Part shown: piece after piece, positions 56,830-64,000 of the stretch
How the letters are laid out: every line of letters begins with the position of its first letter
Position numbering within the stretch: position 1 is the stretch's first letter
NCBI GenBank assembly: GCA_964643075.1
Contig: CAZXQO010000004.1
Location: 62,001-126,000, forward strand
DNA: 64,000 nt
Direction: 5' to 3'
Source: Desulfocucumis sp964643075
GTDB taxonomy: Bacteria; Bacillota; Desulfotomaculia; Desulfotomaculales; Desulfocucumaceae
The notes under the pieces: generated by a model
The model's database searches: none
The model's input: the letters and a program-made list of their open reading frames with translations, nothing else
What the model was told of the DNA's origin: nothing
Translations under genes and position numbers: made by a program

Positions 56830-57762
56830 ATGAAATATATGACTGTTAAGGAAGCATCTGAAAAGTGGAATATATCTGAACGGCGTGTTAGAACCCTTTG
56901 TGATGAAGGTCGCATTGGTAACGCTTTTCGTATGGGATGGATCTGGTCAATACCAGAAACAGCCGAGAAACCGATTGATGCACGTACAACGAGGCATAAA
57001 CTGAAAAAACAACAGGAAGCGAGGCTTGATAAAATGAGCTTTGAAACGATAGATCAAAAGAAAAAACTGCTTGATAAGCATAGACCGTTGCCAAAACATA
57101 CACTGAAGTCCTTACGTGAAAATATGTTAGTGGAGTGGACATATAATTCTAATGCCATTGAGGGCAACACGCTTACAATCTATGAAACCAAGGTGGTTCT
57201 TGAGGGCATAACCATTGGTGGCAAGTCTATTTGTGAGCATTTGGAGGTTATAAATCACAAGGAAGCCATAATCTTTCTTGAGGAACTGGTAAAAAATAAA
57301 GAATTGCTCTCGGAGTGGAACATAAAGAATCTTCATCAATTGATTCTTAAGGGTATTGATGATGAAAATGCCGGTGCATACCGTACCAAAAATGTTATTA
57401 TCAGTGGTGCAAAACATAGACCGCCAGAACATTATCTTATAAAAGAGCAAATGGGACAAATGTTTGTACTATATAACGAAGCATGGCAGGAGTACCACCC
57501 GGTGGAGCGAGCAGCATTACTGCATGGTGAGTTTGTCAAAATACATGCTTTTATAGACGGTAATGGCAGAACAGCGCGGTTGCTATTGAACTTTGAATTA
57601 ATGAAAAAAGGCTACCCGCCTATGATCATCAAAAAAGAAATGAGGCCTCAGTATTACGAAGCTCTTGACTTGGCACATACGACAGGAAATTATAGAACAT
57701 TTGTTGAGATGGTTGCAGAGTGTGTAGAAACAAGTCTTGATTTATGGTTAAGTGTTATGTAA
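56830..57762 (+). CDS. Fic family protein with N-terminal helix-turn-helix
   Basis: 310 residues from ATG 56830 with GGAGAG upstream. N-terminus MTVKEASEKWNISERRVRTL is an excisionase/MerR-type helix-turn-helix (about 5-50). The Fic core motif HAFIDGNGRTARLLLN matches HxFx(D/E)GNGRxxR, so AMP transfer should be possible. The inhibitory motif (S/T)xxxE(G/N) is present upstream as SNAIEGN, making it a class II (self-inhibited) Fic. Targets are unknown; Fic proteins modify gyrase, EF-Tu or others, and some are toxins. No partner is next to it. Confidence 0.88.
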   Translation: MKYMTVKEASEKWNISERRVRTLCDEGRIGNAFRMGWIWSIPETAEKPIDARTTRHKLKKQQEARLDKMSFETIDQKKKLLDKHRPLPKHTLKSLRENMLVEWTYNSNAIEGNTLTIYETKVVLEGITIGGKSICEHLEVINHKEAIIFLEELVKNKELLSEWNIKNLHQLILKGIDDENAGAYRTKNVIISGAKHRPPEHYLIKEQMGQMFVLYNEAWQEYHPVERAALLHGEFVKIHAFIDGNGRTARLLLNFELMKKGYPPMIIKKEMRPQYYEALDLAHTTGNYRTFVEMVAECVETSLDLWLSVM

Positions 57763-57796
57763 TAGGTGATTTCATGACTATTTTCCTCAAAACAAA

Positions 57797-57835
57797 AGAA
57801 TCCCCCACCAGCCCGTAAGGTTTGGTGGGTATTCT
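57797..57835. terminator. Terminator between the convergent Fic and Uma2 genes
   Basis: AGAATCCCCCACCA with TGGTGGGTATTCT around a loop; A-rich and T-rich ends on each side. Confidence 0.72.
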
Positions 57836-57917
57836 CATTTTAAGCCTCTGCTTGGTGGTAAGTCTTTGATACATGACCAAAGACGTAACAAAAAGGGAAT
57901 CAGTCATAAATTCCTGG

Positions 57918-58257
57918 TTATAGCGATAGACTCTCCGGCAATGCAAAAATTTCTTTAAGTTTAACCTGAATACCTGATAATAAAGGTGAGATGAGAGTAT
58001 CCTCTTCATCGTAAGCGCCGGCCTGATACCAGCCCCTGTCGTCTGCAGTCAGCACCTCAACCGTTTTGCTCCACAAAATTTCTTATAATAGTCTCTATTT
58101 TTAAAACAATGTGTTGGTGGACAAAACCCGTTGATGGTGTCAAAACCAGTTCCCCCTCAATTATCTCGTAACGGTTGTCATCATCCATGGCGAGATAATC
58201 GGCATAAGTGTAAAAACTTTTGTCAGGCGAACGGTCGAAAGTTATAAACTCTTGCAT
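57918..58257 (-). pseudogene. Uma2-family endonuclease gene with an internal deletion
   Basis: From ATG 58257 (GAGGTGATG upstream): QEFITFDRSPDKSFYTYADY and NRYEIIEGELVLTPSTGFVH, the Uma2/DUF820 N-terminus, then a stop at 58057. In a different frame the C-terminal tail follows: VEVLTADDRGWYQAGAYDEE and SGIQVKLKEIFALPESLSL, stop at 57918. The middle, with the GaPDLVVEILSP and (D)xK nuclease motifs (about 90 residues), is missing. This is a deletion remnant; function is lost. Confidence 0.82.
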
Positions 58258-58442
58258 CCGGCATCACCTCAATTGGTAGTGCTTTAGGCGATTCTACCAT
58301 ATTTAGTAGCAGAAAATAATTTTTTCATAATAACAAATAGCCGAGAAATTTTTTGCAAAAATGAAAAAAACTATAGAGAAAGTATACAAAATACAGTATA
58401 ATAGATTGTGAAATATTCATCAAACCGGAGGAGGGATACAGT

Positions 58443-58880
58443 ATGTACAAGAAAATATTAGTTCCCCTGGACGGATCGGAAAAGGCCAATGCTGCGGTTG
58501 AACATGCTATTGAACTGGCGGCCAAGTTAGGTGCGGAAGTTACTCTGTATAATGTCATACCGGCCCTAACCCCTTACGTTAACAGATACAGTGATAACCT
58601 GGGTGACGCTTATCAACAGATACACAGCGAACTCCAGGCTACCGGCGAGGAAACACTTAAAAAAGCCCAGGACAATTATGCTAAGTCAGGTGTGAAGCTT
58701 GATGCTAAGATATTATGGGGCAACCCTGCGGAGGAAATATGCCGGGAGGCCAAAGAGAGAAATTTTGACTTGATAGTTATGGGTAGCCGGGGTCTGGGTG
58801 AAATAACGGGATTCATTATGGGCAGCGTCAGCAGACGAGTGGCGAGACACGCCTCGACGCCGGTGCTAATTGTCAGGTAA
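58443..58880 (+). CDS. Universal stress protein A family
   Basis: 145 residues with CCGGAGGAGGG upstream. KILVPLDGSEKANAAVEHAI and, at the end, VMGSRGLGEITGFIMGSVSR with the ATP-binding G-x2-G-x9-G(S/T) pattern. Monocistronic, 177 nt before purL. More similar to the classical UspA type than to the one at 34483. Confidence 0.93.
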   Translation: MYKKILVPLDGSEKANAAVEHAIELAAKLGAEVTLYNVIPALTPYVNRYSDNLGDAYQQIHSELQATGEETLKKAQDNYAKSGVKLDAKILWGNPAEEICREAKERNFDLIVMGSRGLGEITGFIMGSVSRRVARHASTPVLIVR

Positions 58881-59056
58881 ACCATATCATTTATTCAGGT
58901 TTTCTACTGTGCAGTTGTTTTTTGCGGCTGTATATAATACAATTTCATTTGGAGTTGCAATATATTTTCCGGCTCCCTGCAGGGCCGGGAAATTTATTTT
59001 TTCACGGCAGCGGAAGCCCCGTGTGAGCAGAAGAATAATTTTTTGGAGGTGTTCAG

Positions 59057-61912
59057 GTGGCTATCCAGGAAGTCAGGGTGACCAATAAACCCGGGTTGCC
59101 CGATCCCGCCGGTAACGGCCTGCTGTATGATTTGCAACACGCTTTCGGCCTTGAAGGCTTTGAAAAAGTTAGTACGGCCAAGGTGTACCGGTTTGAGGGT
59201 ATTGATGAGGGGCAGGCCCGGCTGCTGGCAGAAAGGCTGCTGGCCGAGGATGTATTTCAAATATACAGTATCAACGGCCCTTTGCCCGATAACTCCGGGG
59301 TTCTGGTTGAGGTGGCCTACAAACCAGGGGTGATGAACCCCGAGGCAGCCTCCCTGTTAAAGGCAGCTTCGGATCTGGGCATTGAAGGTCTCCTGGCTGC
59401 TGATTCCAGCCGGGAATACACTTTCCGGGGGCCCGGCGCCACCGCGGAAAATATTGCCCTGATCTTGGATAAACTGCTGGTCAACGCCACGGTGGAAAGG
59501 GTGGTCACCGCCAGGCCGGAAACGCTGATTATAAAAGGCAGCACCGGTAGTATCGAAACTATACCAATCAATCAGATGAATGATCAACAGTTGATGGAAC
59601 TGAGCAGGGATAAATTATTTCTTAACCTGGAGGAAATGAGGGCGGTACGTAAATATTTTCTCGATACAGGCAGGGAGCCTACGGACTGCGAGATAGAAAC
59701 CATCGCCCAGACATGGTCTGAGCACTGCGGACATAAAACCTTCCGGGCCACATTGGTGGTTAACGGAAAGGAAAAGGAGCCCATGCTGGCCAGGCTGAAA
59801 AAGGCCACGGAAGACGTAAATCACCCTCTGGTACTGTCTGCCTTTGTGGATAATTCCGGAGTGATAGAATTCTACCGGGGCCAGGCCATTTGCGGCAAGG
59901 TGGAGACCCATAATTCCCCCAGCGCCATTGAGCCGTACGGCGGGGCCATGACCGGCAGCGGCGGGGTTTTTAGGGATATTATGGGCACCGGGGCCGGGGC
60001 CAGGGTGATTGCCTCCACTGACATGTTTTGTTTTGCCCCCCCGGAAACACCGGCGGAAAACATACCGGCGGGCTGCCTGCACCCCCATTACCTGCTGCGC
60101 CGGGTGGTGGCCGGGGTGAAGGATTACGGCAACCGCATGGGCATACCCACCAATAACGGTTCGGTGCATTTTCACAGGGATTTCCGGGCCAAACCCTCCA
60201 TCATCGTGGGGGCATACGGCATCCTGCCGGTAGAGTCCTGCCGCAAGGGACAGGCCCGGCCGGGTGATCTCGGAGTGGTCCTGGGCGGGCGTACAGGAAG
60301 GGACGGTATTCACGGAGCTACTTTTTCCAGTGGGGAAATGACTCACCGTACGGTGGACGTCAATTCCAGCGCGGTGCAGATAGGCAACGCCATAGAGGAG
60401 AAGCGGATGAGCGATGCCCTGCTGGCTGCATCTGCCGAGGGGCTCATCAAGGCCGTCACAGATTGCGGGGCAGGAGGATTCAGCTCAGCCCTGGGAGAAA
60501 TGGGTGAAAATACCGGGATCAGGGCATGGCTGGAGCGGGCCCCGCTAAAATATCCAGGGTTAAGTCCCTGGGAAATCTGGCTATCCGAAAGCCAGGAGCG
60601 CATGGTGCTGGCAGTGGCCCCGGAAGACCTGGAGCGGCTGCTGGAAATTTGCTGCGGCTACAATGTGGAGGCCACGGTGCTGGCGGAGTTTACTGCGGAC
60701 AAAAGGCTCCGGGTAACCTACCGGGAGGAGACCGTATGCGATTTGGATATGCAGTTCCTGCACAATGGGCTGCCCAAAAGGCGTTTGACTGCCCGGTGGT
60801 TGAAGAAACCGGTGTGTTCAGACGGGATGGAAAAGGCAAACAATGCATTGGCCGCTGACTGGCTAAATATATATAGAGGTATCATGTCTCACCTTAATGT
60901 ATGTTCCAAGGAACCCATCATAAGGGTTTATGACCATGGGGTTCAGGGCTCCTGTGCCCTGCCTCCGCTGGGCGGAGAGGGGGGTGACGCCCCTAACGAC
61001 GCGGTGATACTCACACCCCTACCGGGCGAGGCCTGCGGGGTAGTTATCAGTCACGGGCTGAACCCTGTGCTGAACAACATTGATCCCTATCACGGCAGCC
61101 TCTGGGCCGCCGCCGAGGCGGTTTCCAACGCTGTGGCGGCGGGCGCCAACCCGGAGGAACTGTGCCTGATTGACAATTTTATCTGGCCCTTCCCTGATGA
61201 GGAGTCTCTAGGCGCCCTGGATCTGGCGGTGGACGCCTGCGTGGATTTTGTCCGGGCCACGGGCATGCCTTTTATTTCCGGTAAGGATAGCCTTTCCAGC
61301 ACCTACCGGGGGACAGACGGCGGCGTGCTCAAAATACCCCCGGTGCTGTGCGTATCGGCCTTCGGGCGGGTACCGGATGTGAACCTGACCGTATCGGCGG
61401 ACTTTAAAAAGCAGGGCAGTAAAATTTTGCTAGTGGGTAAAAGAAATCCTTCCGAAATGGCTGGTTCGATCTATTATGACTGCCTGGGCAGGGAGGGCGG
61501 AAATTTACCCTGCATAGAACTGGCAATACTGCCCCTGGTGCTGAAGGCAGTGCACCGGGCCGTCCGGCGGGGTTCGGTGCTGGCCTGCCATGATATCAGC
61601 GAGGGAGGCTTGGCTGCTGCTGTGGCGGAGATGTGTTTCGGCGGCGGGCTGGGGGCTGCCCTTAACGTGGCTCCCGGCGAATCTCCGGAACAATTTTTAT
61701 TCAACGAAACTGCGGGCTGCTTCGTGGTGGAAATAGACGCCGGCGCTGATGTAGCAGAAATATTTGATGGCGTGCCCTGGGTGGAGATAGGTACTACCGT
61801 TCCAGAGCAGCAAGTGGCAGTGTATTATGAAGATAAGAAGTTGTTCGGGGCTGAGCTGGTAGAACTTAAAGATGCCTGGCAGAAGCCCATGAAGGAGGTG
61901 TTCGGAGCATGA
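59057..61912 (+). CDS. purL: Phosphoribosylformylglycinamidine synthase, PurS-PurL fusion
   Basis: 951 residues from GTG 59057 (TGGAGGTG upstream). It uses ATP to turn FGAR and the ammonia from PurQ into FGAM. N-terminal ~175 residues hold two PurS-like units: VRVTNKPGLPDPAGNGLLYD and VEVAYKPGVMNPEAASLLKA, a covalent mimic of the PurS dimer. PurL follows: TWSEHCGHKTFRA, VETHNSPSAIEPYGGAMTGS (catalytic loop), DIMGTGAGARVIASTDMFCF, GDLGVVLGGRTGRDGIHGAT, and a second ATPase-like half with VLACHDISEGGLAAAVAEMC. The gene overlaps purQ by 4 nt (ATGA). Confidence 0.95.
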   Translation: MAIQEVRVTNKPGLPDPAGNGLLYDLQHAFGLEGFEKVSTAKVYRFEGIDEGQARLLAERLLAEDVFQIYSINGPLPDNSGVLVEVAYKPGVMNPEAASLLKAASDLGIEGLLAADSSREYTFRGPGATAENIALILDKLLVNATVERVVTARPETLIIKGSTGSIETIPINQMNDQQLMELSRDKLFLNLEEMRAVRKYFLDTGREPTDCEIETIAQTWSEHCGHKTFRATLVVNGKEKEPMLARLKKATEDVNHPLVLSAFVDNSGVIEFYRGQAICGKVETHNSPSAIEPYGGAMTGSGGVFRDIMGTGAGARVIASTDMFCFAPPETPAENIPAGCLHPHYLLRRVVAGVKDYGNRMGIPTNNGSVHFHRDFRAKPSIIVGAYGILPVESCRKGQARPGDLGVVLGGRTGRDGIHGATFSSGEMTHRTVDVNSSAVQIGNAIEEKRMSDALLAASAEGLIKAVTDCGAGGFSSALGEMGENTGIRAWLERAPLKYPGLSPWEIWLSESQERMVLAVAPEDLERLLEICCGYNVEATVLAEFTADKRLRVTYREETVCDLDMQFLHNGLPKRRLTARWLKKPVCSDGMEKANNALAADWLNIYRGIMSHLNVCSKEPIIRVYDHGVQGSCALPPLGGEGGDAPNDAVILTPLPGEACGVVISHGLNPVLNNIDPYHGSLWAAAEAVSNAVAAGANPEELCLIDNFIWPFPDEESLGALDLAVDACVDFVRATGMPFISGKDSLSSTYRGTDGGVLKIPPVLCVSAFGRVPDVNLTVSADFKKQGSKILLVGKRNPSEMAGSIYYDCLGREGGNLPCIELAILPLVLKAVHRAVRRGSVLACHDISEGGLAAAVAEMCFGGGLGAALNVAPGESPEQFLFNETAGCFVVEIDAGADVAEIFDGVPWVEIGTTVPEQQVAVYYEDKKLFGAELVELKDAWQKPMKEVFGA

Positions 61913-62685
61913 AACCGCCGGTATGCGTTTTGAGAACGGACGGAACCAACTGCGATGAAGAGACCTTTTACGCCTTTGCCAAGGCTGGGGGCGACTGCCG
62001 GATGGTGCATGTTAACCAGTTGCGCTCCGGGGAAGAAAAGTTATCCTCCTATCACATCCTGGCCCTGCCGGGAGGATTTTCCTATGGTGACGACGTGCAT
62101 TCCGGCAAAGTGCTGGCGGTGGAGCTTACCTCTCTGCTGAAGGAGCAACTCAAGGAATTCGTGGAGGCCGGGAAGCCGGTGCTGGGCATCTGTAACGGCT
62201 TTCAGGTGCTGGTGCGCACCGGGCTGCTGCCGGACAGGAAAATAGGCACTATTAACACTACCCTCATGCATAATGATTCTGGTAAATTTGAATGCCGCTG
62301 GATTAACCTGCTGGTAGAGGACAGCTCCTGCATTTTTACCCGGGGCATGAGAGATAAAATTATCAGCATTCAAGTGGCCCACGGTGAGGGCAGGTTTTAC
62401 ACTGATCCGGAAACATTGAACAGGATAGAGTCGTCCAGACAGGTGGTTTTCCGTTATTGTGACGCCGGGGGAAAAGCCACCTCCCTGTATCCCGCAAACC
62501 CCAACGGATCGCTAAATGCCATCGCCGGCCTATGCGATGAAACGGGACTGGTGATGGGGCTGATGCCCCACCCGGAGCGATTCGTGGAAAAAACCCAGCA
62601 CCCCAGCTGGCGGAGGGGTATGGTGGGAGACCCCCACGGTCTGGCCGTTTTCCAAAACGCAGTCAGCTATGCCAGGGAAATGTGA
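61909..62685 (+). CDS. purQ: Phosphoribosylformylglycinamidine synthase glutaminase PurQ
   Basis: 258 residues; ATGA overlap with purL. Class I glutamine amidotransferase: the nucleophile Cys is in PVLGICNGFQVLVRTGLLP, the His and Glu in MGLMPHPERFVEKTQHPS. GGFSYGDDVHSGKVLAVEL and HNDSGKFECRWINL are PurQ-like. It supplies ammonia to PurL. It ends 11 nt before the acetyltransferase start. Confidence 0.96.
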   Translation: MKPPVCVLRTDGTNCDEETFYAFAKAGGDCRMVHVNQLRSGEEKLSSYHILALPGGFSYGDDVHSGKVLAVELTSLLKEQLKEFVEAGKPVLGICNGFQVLVRTGLLPDRKIGTINTTLMHNDSGKFECRWINLLVEDSSCIFTRGMRDKIISIQVAHGEGRFYTDPETLNRIESSRQVVFRYCDAGGKATSLYPANPNGSLNAIAGLCDETGLVMGLMPHPERFVEKTQHPSWRRGMVGDPHGLAVFQNAVSYAREM

Positions 62686-62696
62686 GGTTGTTCGAA

Positions 62697-63149
62697 ATGT
62701 TTATACGTAAGGCAAAAATAACCGATGTTGAAGATATTCATGCTTTAATTACCTTTTACGCCAATAAGGGCCTCATGCTGGCAAGGCCGCGCTCCATGCT
62801 TTACGAGGGCATCAGGGAATTCACCGTGGCGGAGGAAAAAGGCAAGCTGGTGGGAGTGGGCTCACTGCACATCATTTGGGAAGATCTGGCGGAAATCCGG
62901 GCCCTGGCGGTTGACCAGGAAATGACCGGCCAGGGAGTCGGTAGGATACTGGTCAACGCCTTTCTACTGGAGGCCAGGGAATTGCATATACCCAGGGTAT
63001 TCACTCTTACTTATCAGGCGGGTTTTTTCGAGAAATGCGGCTTTACCCTGAAAGCAAAGGAAGAAATGCCCCAGAAGGTCTGGAAGGAATGCATCAACTG
63101 CCCGCAGTTTCCCAACTGCGAGGAAGAGGCGCTGGTGATAGATCTGTAA
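62697..63149 (+). CDS. GNAT acetyltransferase, N-acetylglutamate synthase (ArgA)-like
   Basis: 150 residues from ATG 62697 (GAGG 9 nt upstream); a GTG at 62682 is possible. FIRKAKITDVEDIHALITFY begins the GNAT fold; the acetyl-CoA pocket is LAVDQEMTGQGVGRILVNAF (Q/RxxGxG/A); FTLTYQAGFFEKCGFTLKAK follows. The C-terminal KECINCPQFPNCEEE with three Cys is shared with the stand-alone ArgA-type acetyltransferases of Clostridia. It probably makes N-acetylglutamate for arginine synthesis; the arg operon is not in the window. Confidence 0.85.
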   Translation: MFIRKAKITDVEDIHALITFYANKGLMLARPRSMLYEGIREFTVAEEKGKLVGVGSLHIIWEDLAEIRALAVDQEMTGQGVGRILVNAFLLEARELHIPRVFTLTYQAGFFEKCGFTLKAKEEMPQKVWKECINCPQFPNCEEEALVIDL

Positions 63150-63258
63150 GTAAGCTGGGGTCAGGCACCCAACTTATCAACTTATTATTCGTTGTCGAAT
63201 GAACTTATTGTATGATTAGTGCGAAAAACTTTAAGGGTTTGAGATTTAAGATGAATTT

Positions 63259-63290
63259 AACAGGCATCACTTTTGTGTGATGCCTGTTTT
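63259..63290 (+). terminator. Terminator downstream of purSL-purQ and the acetyltransferase
   Basis: AACAGGCATCAC with GTGATGCCTGTT around TTTTGT, then more T's. Confidence 0.88.
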
Positions 63291-63393
63291 TCTGTATAAA
63301 GCGGCAATAATCGGCAAAAAATTAAAATGATTGGAGGGTTAATTACTTTCCCCGCATTGTTTTCTGAAAAACTTATTCTATGGAGGTTTACAT

Positions 63394-64000
63394 ATGGCAG
63401 TTCAACCGGTAATGCCCAAATCCTGGCGGGTGGAGACCAAGCCGCATAAATTCTGTCCCGGCTGCGGGCACGGGCTCGTGCTGAAGGCTTTGGGGGAGGC
63501 TGTGGACGAATTAGGTATCCAGGAGCGCACCGTCTTTGGCTGTGATATAGGCTGTTCCCTGTTGGCCTGGGATTTCTTTAACCTGGACAGCGTGCAGACC
63601 CACCACGGCAGGACAACTCCGGTGATGACGGGGATCAAAAGGGCCAGGCCGGAATTAATCTGCGTAGCCTATATGGGGGACGGGGGCGGCTACGCCATTG
63701 GCTCCCAGCATCTGGTAAACGCCGCCGCCCGCAATGAAAAAATAACGGTTTTACTGGCCAACAACACTGTATATGCCATGACCGGGGGGCAAATGGCCCC
63801 TACCACCATGCCCGACCAGAAGACGGAAACTAGCCCCTACGGCAGGGACCCGCTAAAAACCGGCTACCCCATGCAGGGTCCGGAGATGGTGGCGGCCATC
63901 ACCAGGGAGGGGGCCTATGCGGCCAGGGGGACGGTTACCAATATGAGGCAGCTTAAATCAATGATTAAAAAGGCGCTGCAGAACCAATTGGAGGGGAAGG
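63394..64000 (+). CDS. 2-oxoacid:ferredoxin oxidoreductase, beta (TPP-binding) subunit, N-terminal part
   Basis: Open to the end of the window (202 codons seen). TATGGAGG lies 8 nt before ATG 63394. KFCPGCGHGLVLKALGEAVD and VFGCDIGCSLLAWDFF are the N-terminal Cys motif and start of the fold; the TPP diphosphate motif is VAYMGDGGGYAIGSQHLVNA, with NEKITVLLANNTVYAMTGGQ following, and PTTMPDQKTETSPYGRDP, typical of the IorB/KorB/VorB beta subunits. It decarboxylates a 2-oxoacid to the acyl-CoA with ferredoxin. Substrate (2-oxoglutarate, branched-chain or other) cannot be fixed. Alpha and gamma subunits lie outside the window. Confidence 0.92.
   Translation, partial: MAVQPVMPKSWRVETKPHKFCPGCGHGLVLKALGEAVDELGIQERTVFGCDIGCSLLAWDFFNLDSVQTHHGRTTPVMTGIKRARPELICVAYMGDGGGYAIGSQHLVNAAARNEKITVLLANNTVYAMTGGQMAPTTMPDQKTETSPYGRDPLKTGYPMQGPEMVAAITREGAYAARGTVTNMRQLKSMIKKALQNQLEGK

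Noticed and set aside
63150..63185. Remnant of another REP-like element (CTGGGGTCAGGCACCC)
   Set aside because: Only a short match to the general style of such repeats, with no second copy in the window to compare; too weak to list as a repeat.

Overview
The window reads as chromosomal DNA of an anaerobic, spore-forming Clostridia of the Desulfotomaculum/Pelotomaculum (Peptococcaceae) type. This is inferred from gene content: a SleB-type cell wall hydrolase, anaerobic cobalamin synthesis with CbiD/CbiG/CbiX/CbiC, a 2-oxoacid:ferredoxin oxidoreductase, FmdE, UbiD, S-layer homology domains, DUF3786, and many TTG/GTG starts preceded by strong GGAGG sites. I saw no rRNA, tRNA, CRISPR array, prophage or intact transposase. 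The species call is not proven.

Layout. 1-6 kb: 3' part of a UbiD decarboxylase, an exported SLH/YcdB-like protein, RecQ. 6.5-11 kb: a soluble CZB-type chemoreceptor, a deletion/inversion scar joining sbcD and capK-like fragments, GAPDH, and about 1 kb of non-coding repeats. 11.2-21.6 kb: a HAD phosphatase, an isochorismatase-like hydrolase, then one tightly packed run dnaD - helicase loader - cbiD-E-T-L-F-G-H-J-X-C covering much of anaerobic corrin-ring synthesis, closed by a strong terminator. 21.8-28.3 kb: an AbrB/RelE-type toxin-antitoxin pair, a LysM-SleB hydrolase, a P-loop/Gls24-like fusion, a PBP1A-type bifunctional penicillin-binding protein and small conserved proteins. 28.4-33 kb: an Opp/Dpp-type ABC importer without a binding protein, whose two ATPases carry complementary motif defects, then RNase HI. 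33.4-37 kb: a DUF2892 protein, a UspA-CrcB-CrcB operon behind a fluoride-riboswitch-like leader, a second divergent fluoride-riboswitch-like element with its terminator, a dynamin-like remnant and cyclopropane fatty acid synthase. 37-41.9 kb: HAD protein, orphan MNT nucleotidyltransferase with a truncated HEPN partner, MFS transporter and a TSUP transporter with small partners.

42-53.3 kb is a gene-dense metal/thiol region: two ArsR-family regulators, two small thioredoxin-fold disulfide proteins, two DGC (putative zinc-binding) proteins, a DUF318/ArsP-type permease, a CDF metal exporter, two MFS transporters (one frameshifted), a TSUP transporter and FmdE, mixed with decayed ccdA, UPF0060 and unidentified genes. 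This is the best candidate in the window for an incompletely described system.

53.4-64 kb: L-lactate dehydrogenase with no ordinary start codon, a Spy/CpxP-like protein, a kinase-phosphatase resembling bacterial Pnkp without its ligase domain, a Fic protein, a Uma2 remnant, UspA, the purSL-purQ operon with an ArgA-like acetyltransferase, and the start of a 2-oxoacid:ferredoxin oxidoreductase beta subunit.

The window is rich in non-coding repeats: a MITE-like family sharing a 17-bp terminal sequence (27.1 and 33.1 kb), a ~175-bp multi-hairpin repeat (37.0 and 39.7 kb) whose core palindrome also occurs as a tandem pair at 11.0 kb, and a degenerate ~40-nt repeat array at 10.6-11.0 kb. About ten genes are broken or reduced to fragments, so the accessory parts of this region appear to be turning over.
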